The notes beneath the pieces were generated by a model, which was not told where the DNA came from, ran no database searches, and was given only the letters and a program-made list of their open reading frames with translations. From Ogataea parapolymorpha DL-1 (lineage: Eukaryota > Ascomycota > Pichiomycetes > Pichiales > Pichiaceae), in contig NC_027863.1 in the NCBI RefSeq assembly GCF_000187245.1, positions 1,052,735 to 1,116,734 of the forward strand: a DNA stretch of 64,000 nt, in the 5' to 3' direction. Positions 28,248 through 36,772 of this stretch are shown here, in pieces. Each line of letters starts with the position of its first letter. Position 1 is the first letter of the stretch. The translations under genes were made by a program, and so were the position numbers.

Positions 28248-28621
28248 TGGCGAAGAAAAACTTATCGTGGGGTATTTATATTTGACAATCAGCATGTGAT
28301 ATATAAATATATGAAGTACCAGCGGCGCTGTGCTTGAGGACTGCAATTTAGGTTCCTTTATACGCACGCAAAGAGGGTCACGTCCCGCATCCTGTATCTA
28401 TCACACAATAGTGCTGATACTGCCGTCCGGGGCCATCTGTGGGGTATCCTCACACCCGAATACGTCATGAAAAAAGATCAAAAATCATGACAGGGTCTGG
28501 ACCAGAATATATAAAGGTCTGGCCATGCACACCCTCAAGACACTTAGCAGGTCGTTGTGAAGGAAATTATTGGACTCGTCTTGGAGACCTAAATCGCAGA
28601 TGTAGCCGAAATTGTTTTTTA
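28248..28621. other. CAT2/NCR1 divergent intergenic region
   Basis: These 374 bp hold the promoters of two divergent genes and no other gene. TATA-like elements are GATATATAAATATATG around 28298-28313 (towards CAT2) and TATATAAA at 28508-28515 (114 bp before the NCR1 start). The frame of NCR1 is open back to an ATG at 28439, but this leader is not conserved-looking. Confidence 0.45.
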
Positions 28622-31600
28622 ATGCTCTTTATATTCCTTCTTCTCGCAGTCGCACAGGCCGTGCACTCTCCAGGAGTGTGTGCGATGTACGGCTCCGGGG
28701 GCAAGAAATCGCTCTTTGGCGGCAACCTCCCGGCCCCGAACAACTCGGCGGCGCCGCTTCTGAGCGCACAAGACCGCTCGTTGCTGGTGTCCATTTGCGG
28801 CGACACTTGGGAACATGAGCAGTATGCCTGTTGTGACGGCGACCAGTTAAACGATCTTCAAACACAGCTCCACAAGGCAGAGCCCCTGATCAGCTCGTGT
28901 CCAGCCTGCAAGGACAATTTCTTCCAGCTGTTTTGCCACTTCACCTGTTCCGCAAACCAATCCACGTTTGTCAACGTGACAAGAACCGGCACGTCGCTGT
29001 CGGGCTTGCCAGTTGTGGAAGAGGCTGATGTGCAGGTGGACGCAGCAATGGCTGCGCAATTCTACGATTCGTGCAAAAACATCAAGTTCAGTGCCACTAA
29101 TGGATACGCCATGGACCTTATTGGAGGAGGAGCCAAAAACTACTCGCAATTTCTCAAGTTCTTAGGAGATGAGAAGCCGATGCTGGGCGGCTCGCCGTTC
29201 CAGATCAATTTTCACACGCAAAACGACTCCGAGCTGGTGCCGTTGGCGCTGGCGTTCCATGCTTGCGACGACGAAGACGAAAACTTCAGATGTGCCTGTG
29301 CAGACTGTCCCGGCTCGTGTCCCTCGCTGCCCGAGCTCAAACGACAAGAGTCCTGTCGGGTCGGCGTGCTCCCGTGCTTCTCATTTTCGGTTGTCTTGGT
29401 GTATTCGCTCGGTCTCGCCTTGTACATCGGGCTATACGCGGTAGCCGTGGCACGGACGCGTTCGCAGACGCTGTTCCTCGACCAGCTCGAGTCTCCGGCA
29501 TTTACAGGTTCCGACACAGAGCTGCTTGAGGGTTCAGATGACCAGTTTGACAACTTCGACCACTACGTGGCCAAGGACTCGTACATTGTCAACAATGCGC
29601 TGGAGAAATGGTTTGCCAAATTGGGCCTCAAGTGCTCGCAGAGACCGTGGCTGGTAATTGGCTTGTCGCTTGGCGCGTCGGTGCTGCTCTCGCTATTTGT
29701 GCTCATGATCCAGCTCGAGACTAACCCAGTCAACCTCTGGGTCAGCCCAACGTCCGCCTCGTACCTCGAACGCAAGGTGTACGACGAGAGTTTCGGTCCG
29801 TTTTACAGGACACAGCAGATCTTCCTGGCCAATAGCACTGGAGACTCTGTGCTCCAGGACTACAGAGCCATCGAATGGTGGTTTGCAAAGGAGCAGGAAA
29901 TTCTTGCTTTGACAGCCCAGGTTGATAACACGACTGTCGCATACGACGACCTGTGTTTCAAGCCCCTGGGTGAGACCTGTGCGCTGGAGTCCTTCACACA
30001 GTACTTTTACGGTGACATCAGTCAGCTGCCCGAGAGCTCATGGCAGACCAAGATCCAGAACTGCGCAGACTCGCCCGTCAACTGCCTGCCCTCGTTCGGC
30101 CAGCCACTCAAGCCACAGCTTGTATTTGGTGGCTTTAGCGACTCTGTGTTGTCCGCCAAAGCGCTCGTGATCACGCTATTGCTCAACAACAACAACGATC
30201 CGCACGATCCTCAGATCAAGAACTCGTTGGCCTGGGAAGCCGTGCTGGAGAAGTATCTGGGCGAGCTGCAGGTTGAAGCACGTAGTCATGGACTCGAGGT
30301 TAGCTTCAGTACCGAACTCTCCCTCGAAAAGGAACTCAACAAGTCCACCAACAGCGACATCCGCATTGTCGTCATCTCGTACCTGGTGATGTTCGCGTAC
30401 GCGTCGATTGCACTGGGGAGCGGTGGCCAGAAGCACCAGATGAACGTCGAGTCTGGCTCGCCGCTTGCATTTCTGATCCGCACGCGTTTTGGCCTCGGTC
30501 TAGTGGGTATCTTCATTGTGCTGCTCTCGGTGGTCGCGTCGGCCGGATTCTGGAGCCTGTTCGGCCTCAAGTCGACGCTCATCATTGCTGAGGTCATTCC
30601 GTTCCTTGTGCTGGCCATCGGCGTCGACAATATCTTCCTCATCGCCAACGAACTTCACAACTGCAACCACCTCAACTACAACAACGACAACATTCATGTG
30701 CGTATCTCCAAGACGATGGCCAAGATCGGACCCAGCATCGTTCTCAGCACCTCATGCCAGTTCATCTGCTTTCTTCTTGCCAGTTCCGTCGGGATGCCGG
30801 CCGTCAAGAACTTTGCACTATACTGCGCTCTCGCTGTCGTACTCAACTCGGCGCTGCAGCTTACTGCGTTTGTTTCTGTGCTCTCTCTGGACCAGCAACG
30901 TGTCGAAGACCTGCGTTTGGATTGTCTGCCGTTCATCAAGCTAGATGGCAACTACCGCCCGGTCTCGTTGCCTGAGGACACTCCGGACAATCAGGAGGGC
31001 CTGTCGCAGCTTCTCGAATACTCAAACGACAACATCTTCAATAAATTTGTGCACAACTACTATGCTCCGTTGTTGTTTCACCGCAGGGTGGTTAAATGGA
31101 GCCTGGTGTTTTTCGCACTACTGTTCGGCGTATCTCTGTCGTTGCTGCCAGGAATTGAGCTTGGATTTGATCAACGCATAGCCATCCCGTCCGATTCATA
31201 TCTGATTGATTATTTCAACGCTGTCTACGATTATCTTGAGGTGGGACCTCCGATATACATGGTTGTGTCCTCGCTGGACGTTACAAAGCTGGAAAACCAG
31301 CAAAAGCTCTGCGGAAGATTCACTACTTGTGACGAGTACTCTCTGGTGAACGTTATGGAGCAGGAGTACAAGCGCGGGGAGCTGAGCACCGTTAGTGACC
31401 CTGTTACCAGCTGGATAGACGATTTTTTACTATGGCTCAACCCTGATCTCACAGATTGCTGTCGTTTGAAGAAATCGAATGAGTCCGAGTTTTGCACACC
31501 AAACATGCCCTCCAGACAATGTGCAGTATGCTACGAGGACAAAGAATGGAGCTTCAAGATGGAAGGCTTCCCTGAGAACGAAGATTTCATGCGTTTTTTC

Positions 31601-32428
31601 AATGAGTGGATTGAGTCGCCTTCTGACCCGTGTCCGCTGGGAGGAAAAGCTCCATACTCCAGCTCAATTTTGCAGGACGAAAATCGTGCGATTGTGCGGT
31701 CTGCATTCCGCACGTCGCATGTGCCGTTGAGGTCGCAAAACGACTTTATCAACGCATATCATCAGTCCCTACGCATAGTGAAGGAAGTTAAAACACGCAT
31801 GAACTTGGACATCTTTGCATACTCGCCATTCTACATTTTCTTTACCCAGTACGAGACCATCGTTTCACTGACGTTCAGACTACTTGTCTCAGCGCTGATT
31901 CTCGTCTTCGTGACCAGTTCGTTCCTCCTTGGCTCGTTCCGAAATTCGACGATTCTTGTGGTGAACATTGTTTCGATCCTTGTCAACATTGGCGGGGCCA
32001 TGGTCCTTGGTGGTATCTCGCTGAACGCCGTGTCGCTCGTCAACATCCTGATCTGTTTGGGCCTGTCGGTGGAATTCTCCATCCACCTGGTCAAGGCGTT
32101 CAATTTCACCGAGGACGACGCCAAGTCAGACCCCTTTTCGAGAGCATACAACGCGCTGATTTTCATCGGGGGCTCGACTCTGAGCGGAATCACGCTGACG
32201 AAGTTTATTGGGATTATTGTCCTAGGTTTCACACGGTCCAAAATATTCCAGATCTACTATTTCCGCATGTGGTTCAGCCTGATCGTGCTGGCATCGATTC
32301 ACTCCCTGGTGCTACTGCCGCTGCTGCTGAGCATCTTTGGCGGAAAAGGCTACCAGGTCTCGAGCTTTGCCAACTCCAACAGTCCGGAGGTGGTGAGACG
32401 TCTACGTCAGGAGGAAAATGTGTCATAG
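28622..32428 (+). CDS. NCR1: Niemann-Pick C1-related vacuolar sterol transporter
   Basis: The start at 28622 gives a signal peptide (MLFIFLLLAVAQAVHS) and 1268 residues with the NPC1 plan. First comes an N-terminal cysteine-rich sterol-binding domain (ISSCPACKDNFFQLFCHFTC, IKFSATNGYAMDLIGGGAKNY). A membrane helix, a lumenal domain, a sterol-sensing domain of five helices (VIPFLVLAIGVDNIFLIANE), a second Cys-rich lumenal domain and an RND-like C-terminal helix bundle follow. Ncr1 moves sterols into the vacuolar membrane. Unusually, the Cys expected in the YG-x-CG motif is Gly (YGSGGKKS), and the partner Cys region reads LPAP. The stop is 4 bp from that of the convergent UsgS-like gene. Confidence 0.93.
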   Translation: MLFIFLLLAVAQAVHSPGVCAMYGSGGKKSLFGGNLPAPNNSAAPLLSAQDRSLLVSICGDTWEHEQYACCDGDQLNDLQTQLHKAEPLISSCPACKDNFFQLFCHFTCSANQSTFVNVTRTGTSLSGLPVVEEADVQVDAAMAAQFYDSCKNIKFSATNGYAMDLIGGGAKNYSQFLKFLGDEKPMLGGSPFQINFHTQNDSELVPLALAFHACDDEDENFRCACADCPGSCPSLPELKRQESCRVGVLPCFSFSVVLVYSLGLALYIGLYAVAVARTRSQTLFLDQLESPAFTGSDTELLEGSDDQFDNFDHYVAKDSYIVNNALEKWFAKLGLKCSQRPWLVIGLSLGASVLLSLFVLMIQLETNPVNLWVSPTSASYLERKVYDESFGPFYRTQQIFLANSTGDSVLQDYRAIEWWFAKEQEILALTAQVDNTTVAYDDLCFKPLGETCALESFTQYFYGDISQLPESSWQTKIQNCADSPVNCLPSFGQPLKPQLVFGGFSDSVLSAKALVITLLLNNNNDPHDPQIKNSLAWEAVLEKYLGELQVEARSHGLEVSFSTELSLEKELNKSTNSDIRIVVISYLVMFAYASIALGSGGQKHQMNVESGSPLAFLIRTRFGLGLVGIFIVLLSVVASAGFWSLFGLKSTLIIAEVIPFLVLAIGVDNIFLIANELHNCNHLNYNNDNIHVRISKTMAKIGPSIVLSTSCQFICFLLASSVGMPAVKNFALYCALAVVLNSALQLTAFVSVLSLDQQRVEDLRLDCLPFIKLDGNYRPVSLPEDTPDNQEGLSQLLEYSNDNIFNKFVHNYYAPLLFHRRVVKWSLVFFALLFGVSLSLLPGIELGFDQRIAIPSDSYLIDYFNAVYDYLEVGPPIYMVVSSLDVTKLENQQKLCGRFTTCDEYSLVNVMEQEYKRGELSTVSDPVTSWIDDFLLWLNPDLTDCCRLKKSNESEFCTPNMPSRQCAVCYEDKEWSFKMEGFPENEDFMRFFNEWIESPSDPCPLGGKAPYSSSILQDENRAIVRSAFRTSHVPLRSQNDFINAYHQSLRIVKEVKTRMNLDIFAYSPFYIFFTQYETIVSLTFRLLVSALILVFVTSSFLLGSFRNSTILVVNIVSILVNIGGAMVLGGISLNAVSLVNILICLGLSVEFSIHLVKAFNFTEDDAKSDPFSRAYNALIFIGGSTLSGITLTKFIGIIVLGFTRSKIFQIYYFRMWFSLIVLASIHSLVLLPLLLSIFGGKGYQVSSFANSNSPEVVRRLRQEENVS

Positions 32429-32432
32429 TGTA

Positions 32433-33596
32433 TCATTCGGTGCGTTCCTTAAATGTTCCAGGTATGGTAGGTTCGATATCGCCCATAATATCATGGATCT
32501 CGTCATAGTACTCCTTGTTCCACAGACATTGCTCCTGGGCCCATTGCTGCAGAAGAGGGCCGGTGACGTTTGGAGGTGGATCGCTGATTTTGGTGGTCAA
32601 ATGGCCCGTTGCTGCCTCTGCCACGCCGTAAACCAGCAGGCCGATAATAGGTAGTCTTAGCAATAGATAGAACATGAGACTGAACCCATAGAGACAGCCT
32701 ATTCTCGAAAGGTACCACAGCTCGCGCTGCTGAGGGTTGAGAGGCAGACACTTGAAGTACGGTCTCAGCAGAAGCATCATGAGTTGTTTCGAGCCAAAAA
32801 TGGTGTTCAGCAAGAACAAGGAATATGTCTCCGGTAGAAGAAACGTAATAAACACTATTACAAGTGCGTAGAATGTTCCTATGGACCTGTTGAGGTTCTT
32901 GAATGTGGCCACCGGGAACACAAGAGCGCCAACGTAAGGCGTCTTGGCTAGGAAAAACAGTACTATAGACAATGCAGTGTTGTAGATGTAGGACACCGCA
33001 AATTCAGCGAACCCATTGAAGTTTGTTATCTTGGGCATCCAGGTAGTGTTGAAAAATTCAGGTTTCAGTGAATTGATCTGTTGCAACAGATACGAAGGTG
33101 TTTGCGGTCTAGGGTCGGGAGCAACTGTCTTCATGTACTTTTCGCAATGCTCTAAGTTTGCTGCGTATGTTTTGGGTTTGTCTGGATGTTTTTGAGCATA
33201 CACTCTGTCTGCAAAACGCAATGACTCGAAATACACATCGTCCAGGTCGTTAGTGAAAAATCTGAACGACATGATCAGGAACGGGTTGATGTTGAGAAGA
33301 TGCATCTGGAAGAACTTGAGCTTGTCTAGCACTAACGCCACAGTCTCATGCGATAACAGGAAAAGCTCTAGAAATCGGAGGAAAATAGTGGCTGCAATCA
33401 GCGGGATATTCATTATCACATGGAGTATTATGGACCATTTCATTATATTGAGAGCTTTGGAATAGTACTTGGTGTTCAGCAGGTTTGGGTTCAATGCGGC
33501 CCTGTAGGAGCCAATCAGAGACAGCTGGATACCTCGCAGAATTGAGAGAATCGAAAACCCCGGAGGTGGGTGCGAGAAGAACACGGGCGAGGGCAT
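32433..33596 (-). CDS. fungal multi-pass membrane protein, UsgS/LDS-like
   Basis: The 387-residue protein opens with PGFSILSILRGIQLSLIGSYRAALNPNLLNTKYY, similar to what I remember of the fungal UsgS transmembrane family and its distant S. cerevisiae relatives Lds1, Lds2 and Rrt8 (lipid-droplet and spore-wall proteins). About five hydrophobic segments are visible: residues ~53-75, ~100-115, ~205-235, ~240-270 and ~295-325. The loop block FFTNDLDDVYFESLRFADRVY and the C-terminal NVTGPLLQQWAQEQCLWNKE also look conserved. The biochemical function is not known. Family assignment is from memory and moderate in confidence. Confidence 0.6.
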   Translation of the reverse strand: MPSPVFFSHPPPGFSILSILRGIQLSLIGSYRAALNPNLLNTKYYSKALNIMKWSIILHVIMNIPLIAATIFLRFLELFLLSHETVALVLDKLKFFQMHLLNINPFLIMSFRFFTNDLDDVYFESLRFADRVYAQKHPDKPKTYAANLEHCEKYMKTVAPDPRPQTPSYLLQQINSLKPEFFNTTWMPKITNFNGFAEFAVSYIYNTALSIVLFFLAKTPYVGALVFPVATFKNLNRSIGTFYALVIVFITFLLPETYSLFLLNTIFGSKQLMMLLLRPYFKCLPLNPQQRELWYLSRIGCLYGFSLMFYLLLRLPIIGLLVYGVAEAATGHLTTKISDPPPNVTGPLLQQWAQEQCLWNKEYYDEIHDIMGDIEPTIPGTFKERTE

Positions 33597-33644
33597 CGAA
33601 TTAAATAAGATCTATAATGTTCTATAATATTTTTCCAAGATTTT

Positions 33645-35546
33645 TCACTTTCTAATCCATCTCCCTCCGCTGAAAAAACAAATCTGTAGTCCCTCCAGGA
33701 CCTTTCTGGTCAATGGTCCCAAATGAGGAGACACTGGCGAGATGATTCGTTTTCCAGAAGTTTCGCACACCAGCAGTTTTGTCGTGAACAATGGAAGCAA
33801 CGTAGCTGAGCAGCGTAGCCAAGTATGGCTCTGCTCTGAGGTAATGGTGTCGGAGTCAAATGGCGCATCCAGTGAGAATGTCTCAGTCGCATTGAGTCCT
33901 GGGATGTTGAGTGTAACGCTTTTCTTCGATGTCAGGGGAGGCTGACCAAGAAACTGTAGATAATTATTGTACAGAAGTGTGTCGCAATCGTCTAGCTGCG
34001 GTTGGTGTGTCGAAATATGGTTGACCACGGCATGAGCAAGGGTTCTAAGTAGAGTTAGGTCAAAGGAATGCGCTTGGAGGAGGTTCGCCAGCCGCATGCC
34101 CTGTATCTGTTCGGACAGGTAAAGCTCAGACAGCGCGAGATCCAAGTCGGAGGGAAGTATTGGTGCTATTGGGGTATCAAGTTTGATATTTTTGAGGTTT
34201 TCATAAGGCCACAGGGCGCACAGTTGCTCAATATAAGGCGGACTGTAGTTGATACTTGAGAGATGGAGAGTGACAGGCTTGCTCACAGGAACAATTGCCA
34301 AGGAATAGTCTTCCTTGAGCGAAATGTTTCTGGAGTCTATTGTATTTTGCGACCGCTGAGCGTGAATCAGGGCAATAAAGTCTTTGGTGGGGTTGTAGGA
34401 GAATGCCATTATACGGAACGGCCGAACTTTATTGAGCTCGTTTAACTTGGCAGCAAGCGGATGTTCATATTGTACAAAACGGCGATAATCGTATTCATCA
34501 AGATGGATCTTGTTGTTACTCCAGTCTACGGCCCCAAAAATCAAATCTTTATGGCCGTTGGAGAGAATAATGAGGTTTTCTTTATGGATAATTGAGGAAA
34601 TCGACACGACAGAAGAAAGCGGGTGCGAGAGTGTCTTACGTGTGGAAAGCTGGACACATTGCAAGATATCTGACGATATGGTACAATAGGAATCGCCATC
34701 GAATGTGGAAAGAGCGAATTGCGAGACAAGGATCGGGGATGGAGGATGGATGCTGAATTGTTCTTTTGCGACAAATTCCTTGTTGTACTCTATTTTCTGG
34801 GCTATCAACTCGTTTGTGACCAGCTCAAAAACCACAAACGCCTCCAACGACTTCCCATTTCTAGTCCAGTCGGAGACCTCACATTTCCGTACTTTGGTAT
34901 CTGGGAGCTGTATCTCAAGCAATCGCGAGAGAGAAGCCCCCATGCGGTAAATCCAGGCACTGTTGTTTTCCGTGCATAAAACAAAAGTGGAAGAGACCTC
35001 CAGGGGCCACACTGGCGCATTGATTAGCGAGCTATGCAGATGGTGAAACCAGCCAATCGATTTCACTCGAAGCTGTTTAAGCTGTGAATACTTGACAATT
35101 CGCTGCAAATCAATGTTTTCATCTTTTTTCAGAACATCTATCACGTTGTGACGCACTTTCCAGTTGTTCAATCCATCTTGCTCAAGAATGAACGCGTTTC
35201 CGGTATCTGTGACAAGGCTCAATACACATTGTTTATTTTCTCCCACCCCCGAAGCCGACCAACGTGCTTCTACTACGCTAGTAGTTGTCGAATCTTGCAA
35301 TTGGCCCACACATATCTCCTCATCGGTACAAACGGCCTCATCAAGGGCATTGGGCAGTTCAGAGATCGAACCCGCTAATCTTGTCAAATTGAAGACATCC
35401 GATATTTCAGAGATCTCATCTGACGTTTTGGGCCTTAAAATGAAAAACTCCTTGCGAAAGGGCAGTGAAATATACCCGTCTGTCGACCAGCTAATCAAAT
35501 CGCCCGACGCACCCTGGCAACGGGACAAAACCAAATCGTCGAGCAT
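33645..35546 (-). CDS. TFIIIC delta/GTF3C4-like protein (RNA Pol III factor)
   Basis: The ATG at 35546 (MLDDLVLSRCQGAS) gives 633 residues. The N-terminus (GDLISWSTDGYISLPFRKEFFILRP) resembles the WD-type 'TFIIIC delta' domain, and the region after it is compatible with a beta-propeller. The C-terminus (WLRCSATLLPLFTTKLLVC, ending ICFFSGGRWIRK) resembles the TFIIIC zinc-finger domain found in GTF3C4, S. pombe Sfc9 and S. cerevisiae Tfc8. Those factors help TFIIIC bind tRNA gene promoters. Several expected zinc ligands are missing: VCETSG in place of a CxxC and CFFSGGRW in place of C-x-x-CGGRW. An upstream in-frame ATG at 35615 is less likely. I am not certain which TFIIIC subunit this is. Confidence 0.55.
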   Translation of the reverse strand: MLDDLVLSRCQGASGDLISWSTDGYISLPFRKEFFILRPKTSDEISEISDVFNLTRLAGSISELPNALDEAVCTDEEICVGQLQDSTTTSVVEARWSASGVGENKQCVLSLVTDTGNAFILEQDGLNNWKVRHNVIDVLKKDENIDLQRIVKYSQLKQLRVKSIGWFHHLHSSLINAPVWPLEVSSTFVLCTENNSAWIYRMGASLSRLLEIQLPDTKVRKCEVSDWTRNGKSLEAFVVFELVTNELIAQKIEYNKEFVAKEQFSIHPPSPILVSQFALSTFDGDSYCTISSDILQCVQLSTRKTLSHPLSSVVSISSIIHKENLIILSNGHKDLIFGAVDWSNNKIHLDEYDYRRFVQYEHPLAAKLNELNKVRPFRIMAFSYNPTKDFIALIHAQRSQNTIDSRNISLKEDYSLAIVPVSKPVTLHLSSINYSPPYIEQLCALWPYENLKNIKLDTPIAPILPSDLDLALSELYLSEQIQGMRLANLLQAHSFDLTLLRTLAHAVVNHISTHQPQLDDCDTLLYNNYLQFLGQPPLTSKKSVTLNIPGLNATETFSLDAPFDSDTITSEQSHTWLRCSATLLPLFTTKLLVCETSGKRIISPVSPHLGPLTRKVLEGLQICFFSGGRWIRK

Positions 35547-35817
35547 AGACAAAATAAATAGAAAACAAATGTCTACTCCAAAAAAGCTGGCTCCCAAGTA
35601 TTCTGAGTTCTGCATCTCAATTTAGTGTCTATCATTTGAAATTTTAACAAATCCTATGCAAATGAGCTCCTGACAGAGCACAGTGTGCTTGGAGTGTGCC
35701 TACGTGTTCCTCTTCATGCCCATATCGAGAACGTTATCCCAGTTCTAGGATTACGTAAAGTCTTTGGCGGGACGACCTGGGGAAAAATATTTACTTCGCT
35801 GCTACACGAAAAAGCTA

Positions 35818-36771
35818 ATGTTAATTGGCATTACAGGCACATTGTATTCGGGCAAGTCAGAAGTGGCGGCATTTCTGGTTAGCGAATATGGGTTCAAGTA
35901 TATCACGGTGGACGGGTCACCTGCTGAAGTCCATCTTCAAATATTCAAAAGATTCGACAATGAGTCGGAACTGATCGATTTTGTGACCAAAAACTGGTAC
36001 GATAACTTTGTTCTCACATGCATTACCAACAACAAGTTTCTCCAGGCCCTTTTGAAACGGCCCTTTTTCCTCCATGTGGCTATCGACGCGTCTCTAATCA
36101 ACCGATTCAAAAGACTTAAAAAAACGAACGCGAGCATCACCTTGGAACAATTTGCACTGCGATCGGATGAATATAGATTCGGAAACAATGGCGAGATGTT
36201 GCGGATCCTTGACCAGTCGGAGATACGAATTATAAACGATGGGCACACGGTCCAGGAGTTTCACGATAGGCTTCGAAATCTGAATCTTCTGAATCAAGAA
36301 CGGCTCAGACCCTCCTGGGACGCATATTTCATGAGGCTGGCAGATCTCGCTGCGCTGAGATCAAATTGCATGAAACGCAGAGTCGGCTGTGTGCTAGTCA
36401 GAGACAGTAGAATTTTGGCAACAGGTTACAACGGCACTCCACGTAACGTCAAGAACTGCAATCAGGGAGGCTGTCCAAGATGTAATGCTGGAGATTCATG
36501 TGGAATCAGCTTGTCGACCTGTTTGTGTCTGCACGCAGAAGAAAATGCCATATTAGAGGCAGGTAGAGACAGAATAGGAAAAAGCGCTATCCTGTACTGC
36601 AATACCTGCCCATGTCTCACATGCTCTATAAAAATTGTTCAGAGCGGCATCGAAGAAGTGGTCTATTCCCAAAGCTATTCCATGGATGAACTGAGCTCTA
36701 AGGTTTTCCAAGAAGCGGGTATTAAGCTTCGACAATACATCTTGCCGCTCAACGGAGTCGTCATTTTATAG
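35818..36771 (+). CDS. DCD1: dCMP deaminase with N-terminal P-loop
   Basis: The start at 35818 gives 317 residues. The C-terminal half is the zinc deaminase: SNCMKRRVGCVLVRDSRILATGYNGTPRNV, the catalytic CLHAEENAILEAG (His ligand and Glu) and CNTCPCLTCSIKIVQSGI (Cys ligands). It converts dCMP to dUMP for dTMP synthesis. The N-terminal ~180 residues resemble a P-loop kinase, starting MLIGITGTLYSGKSEVAAFL with an intact G-x4-GKS Walker A. Fungal Dcd1 proteins share this domain, but in S. cerevisiae the motif is degenerate as I recall. The stop is 1 bp away from that of the convergent CHM7. Confidence 0.92.
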   Translation: MLIGITGTLYSGKSEVAAFLVSEYGFKYITVDGSPAEVHLQIFKRFDNESELIDFVTKNWYDNFVLTCITNNKFLQALLKRPFFLHVAIDASLINRFKRLKKTNASITLEQFALRSDEYRFGNNGEMLRILDQSEIRIINDGHTVQEFHDRLRNLNLLNQERLRPSWDAYFMRLADLAALRSNCMKRRVGCVLVRDSRILATGYNGTPRNVKNCNQGGCPRCNAGDSCGISLSTCLCLHAEENAILEAGRDRIGKSAILYCNTCPCLTCSIKIVQSGIEEVVYSQSYSMDELSSKVFQEAGIKLRQYILPLNGVVIL

Positions 36772-36772
36772 A

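Noticed and set aside
29720..29735. CTAACCCAG in NCR1 as a possible acceptor
   Set aside because: It encodes the conserved TNPVNLW motif of NPC1 proteins and has no donor at a suitable distance.
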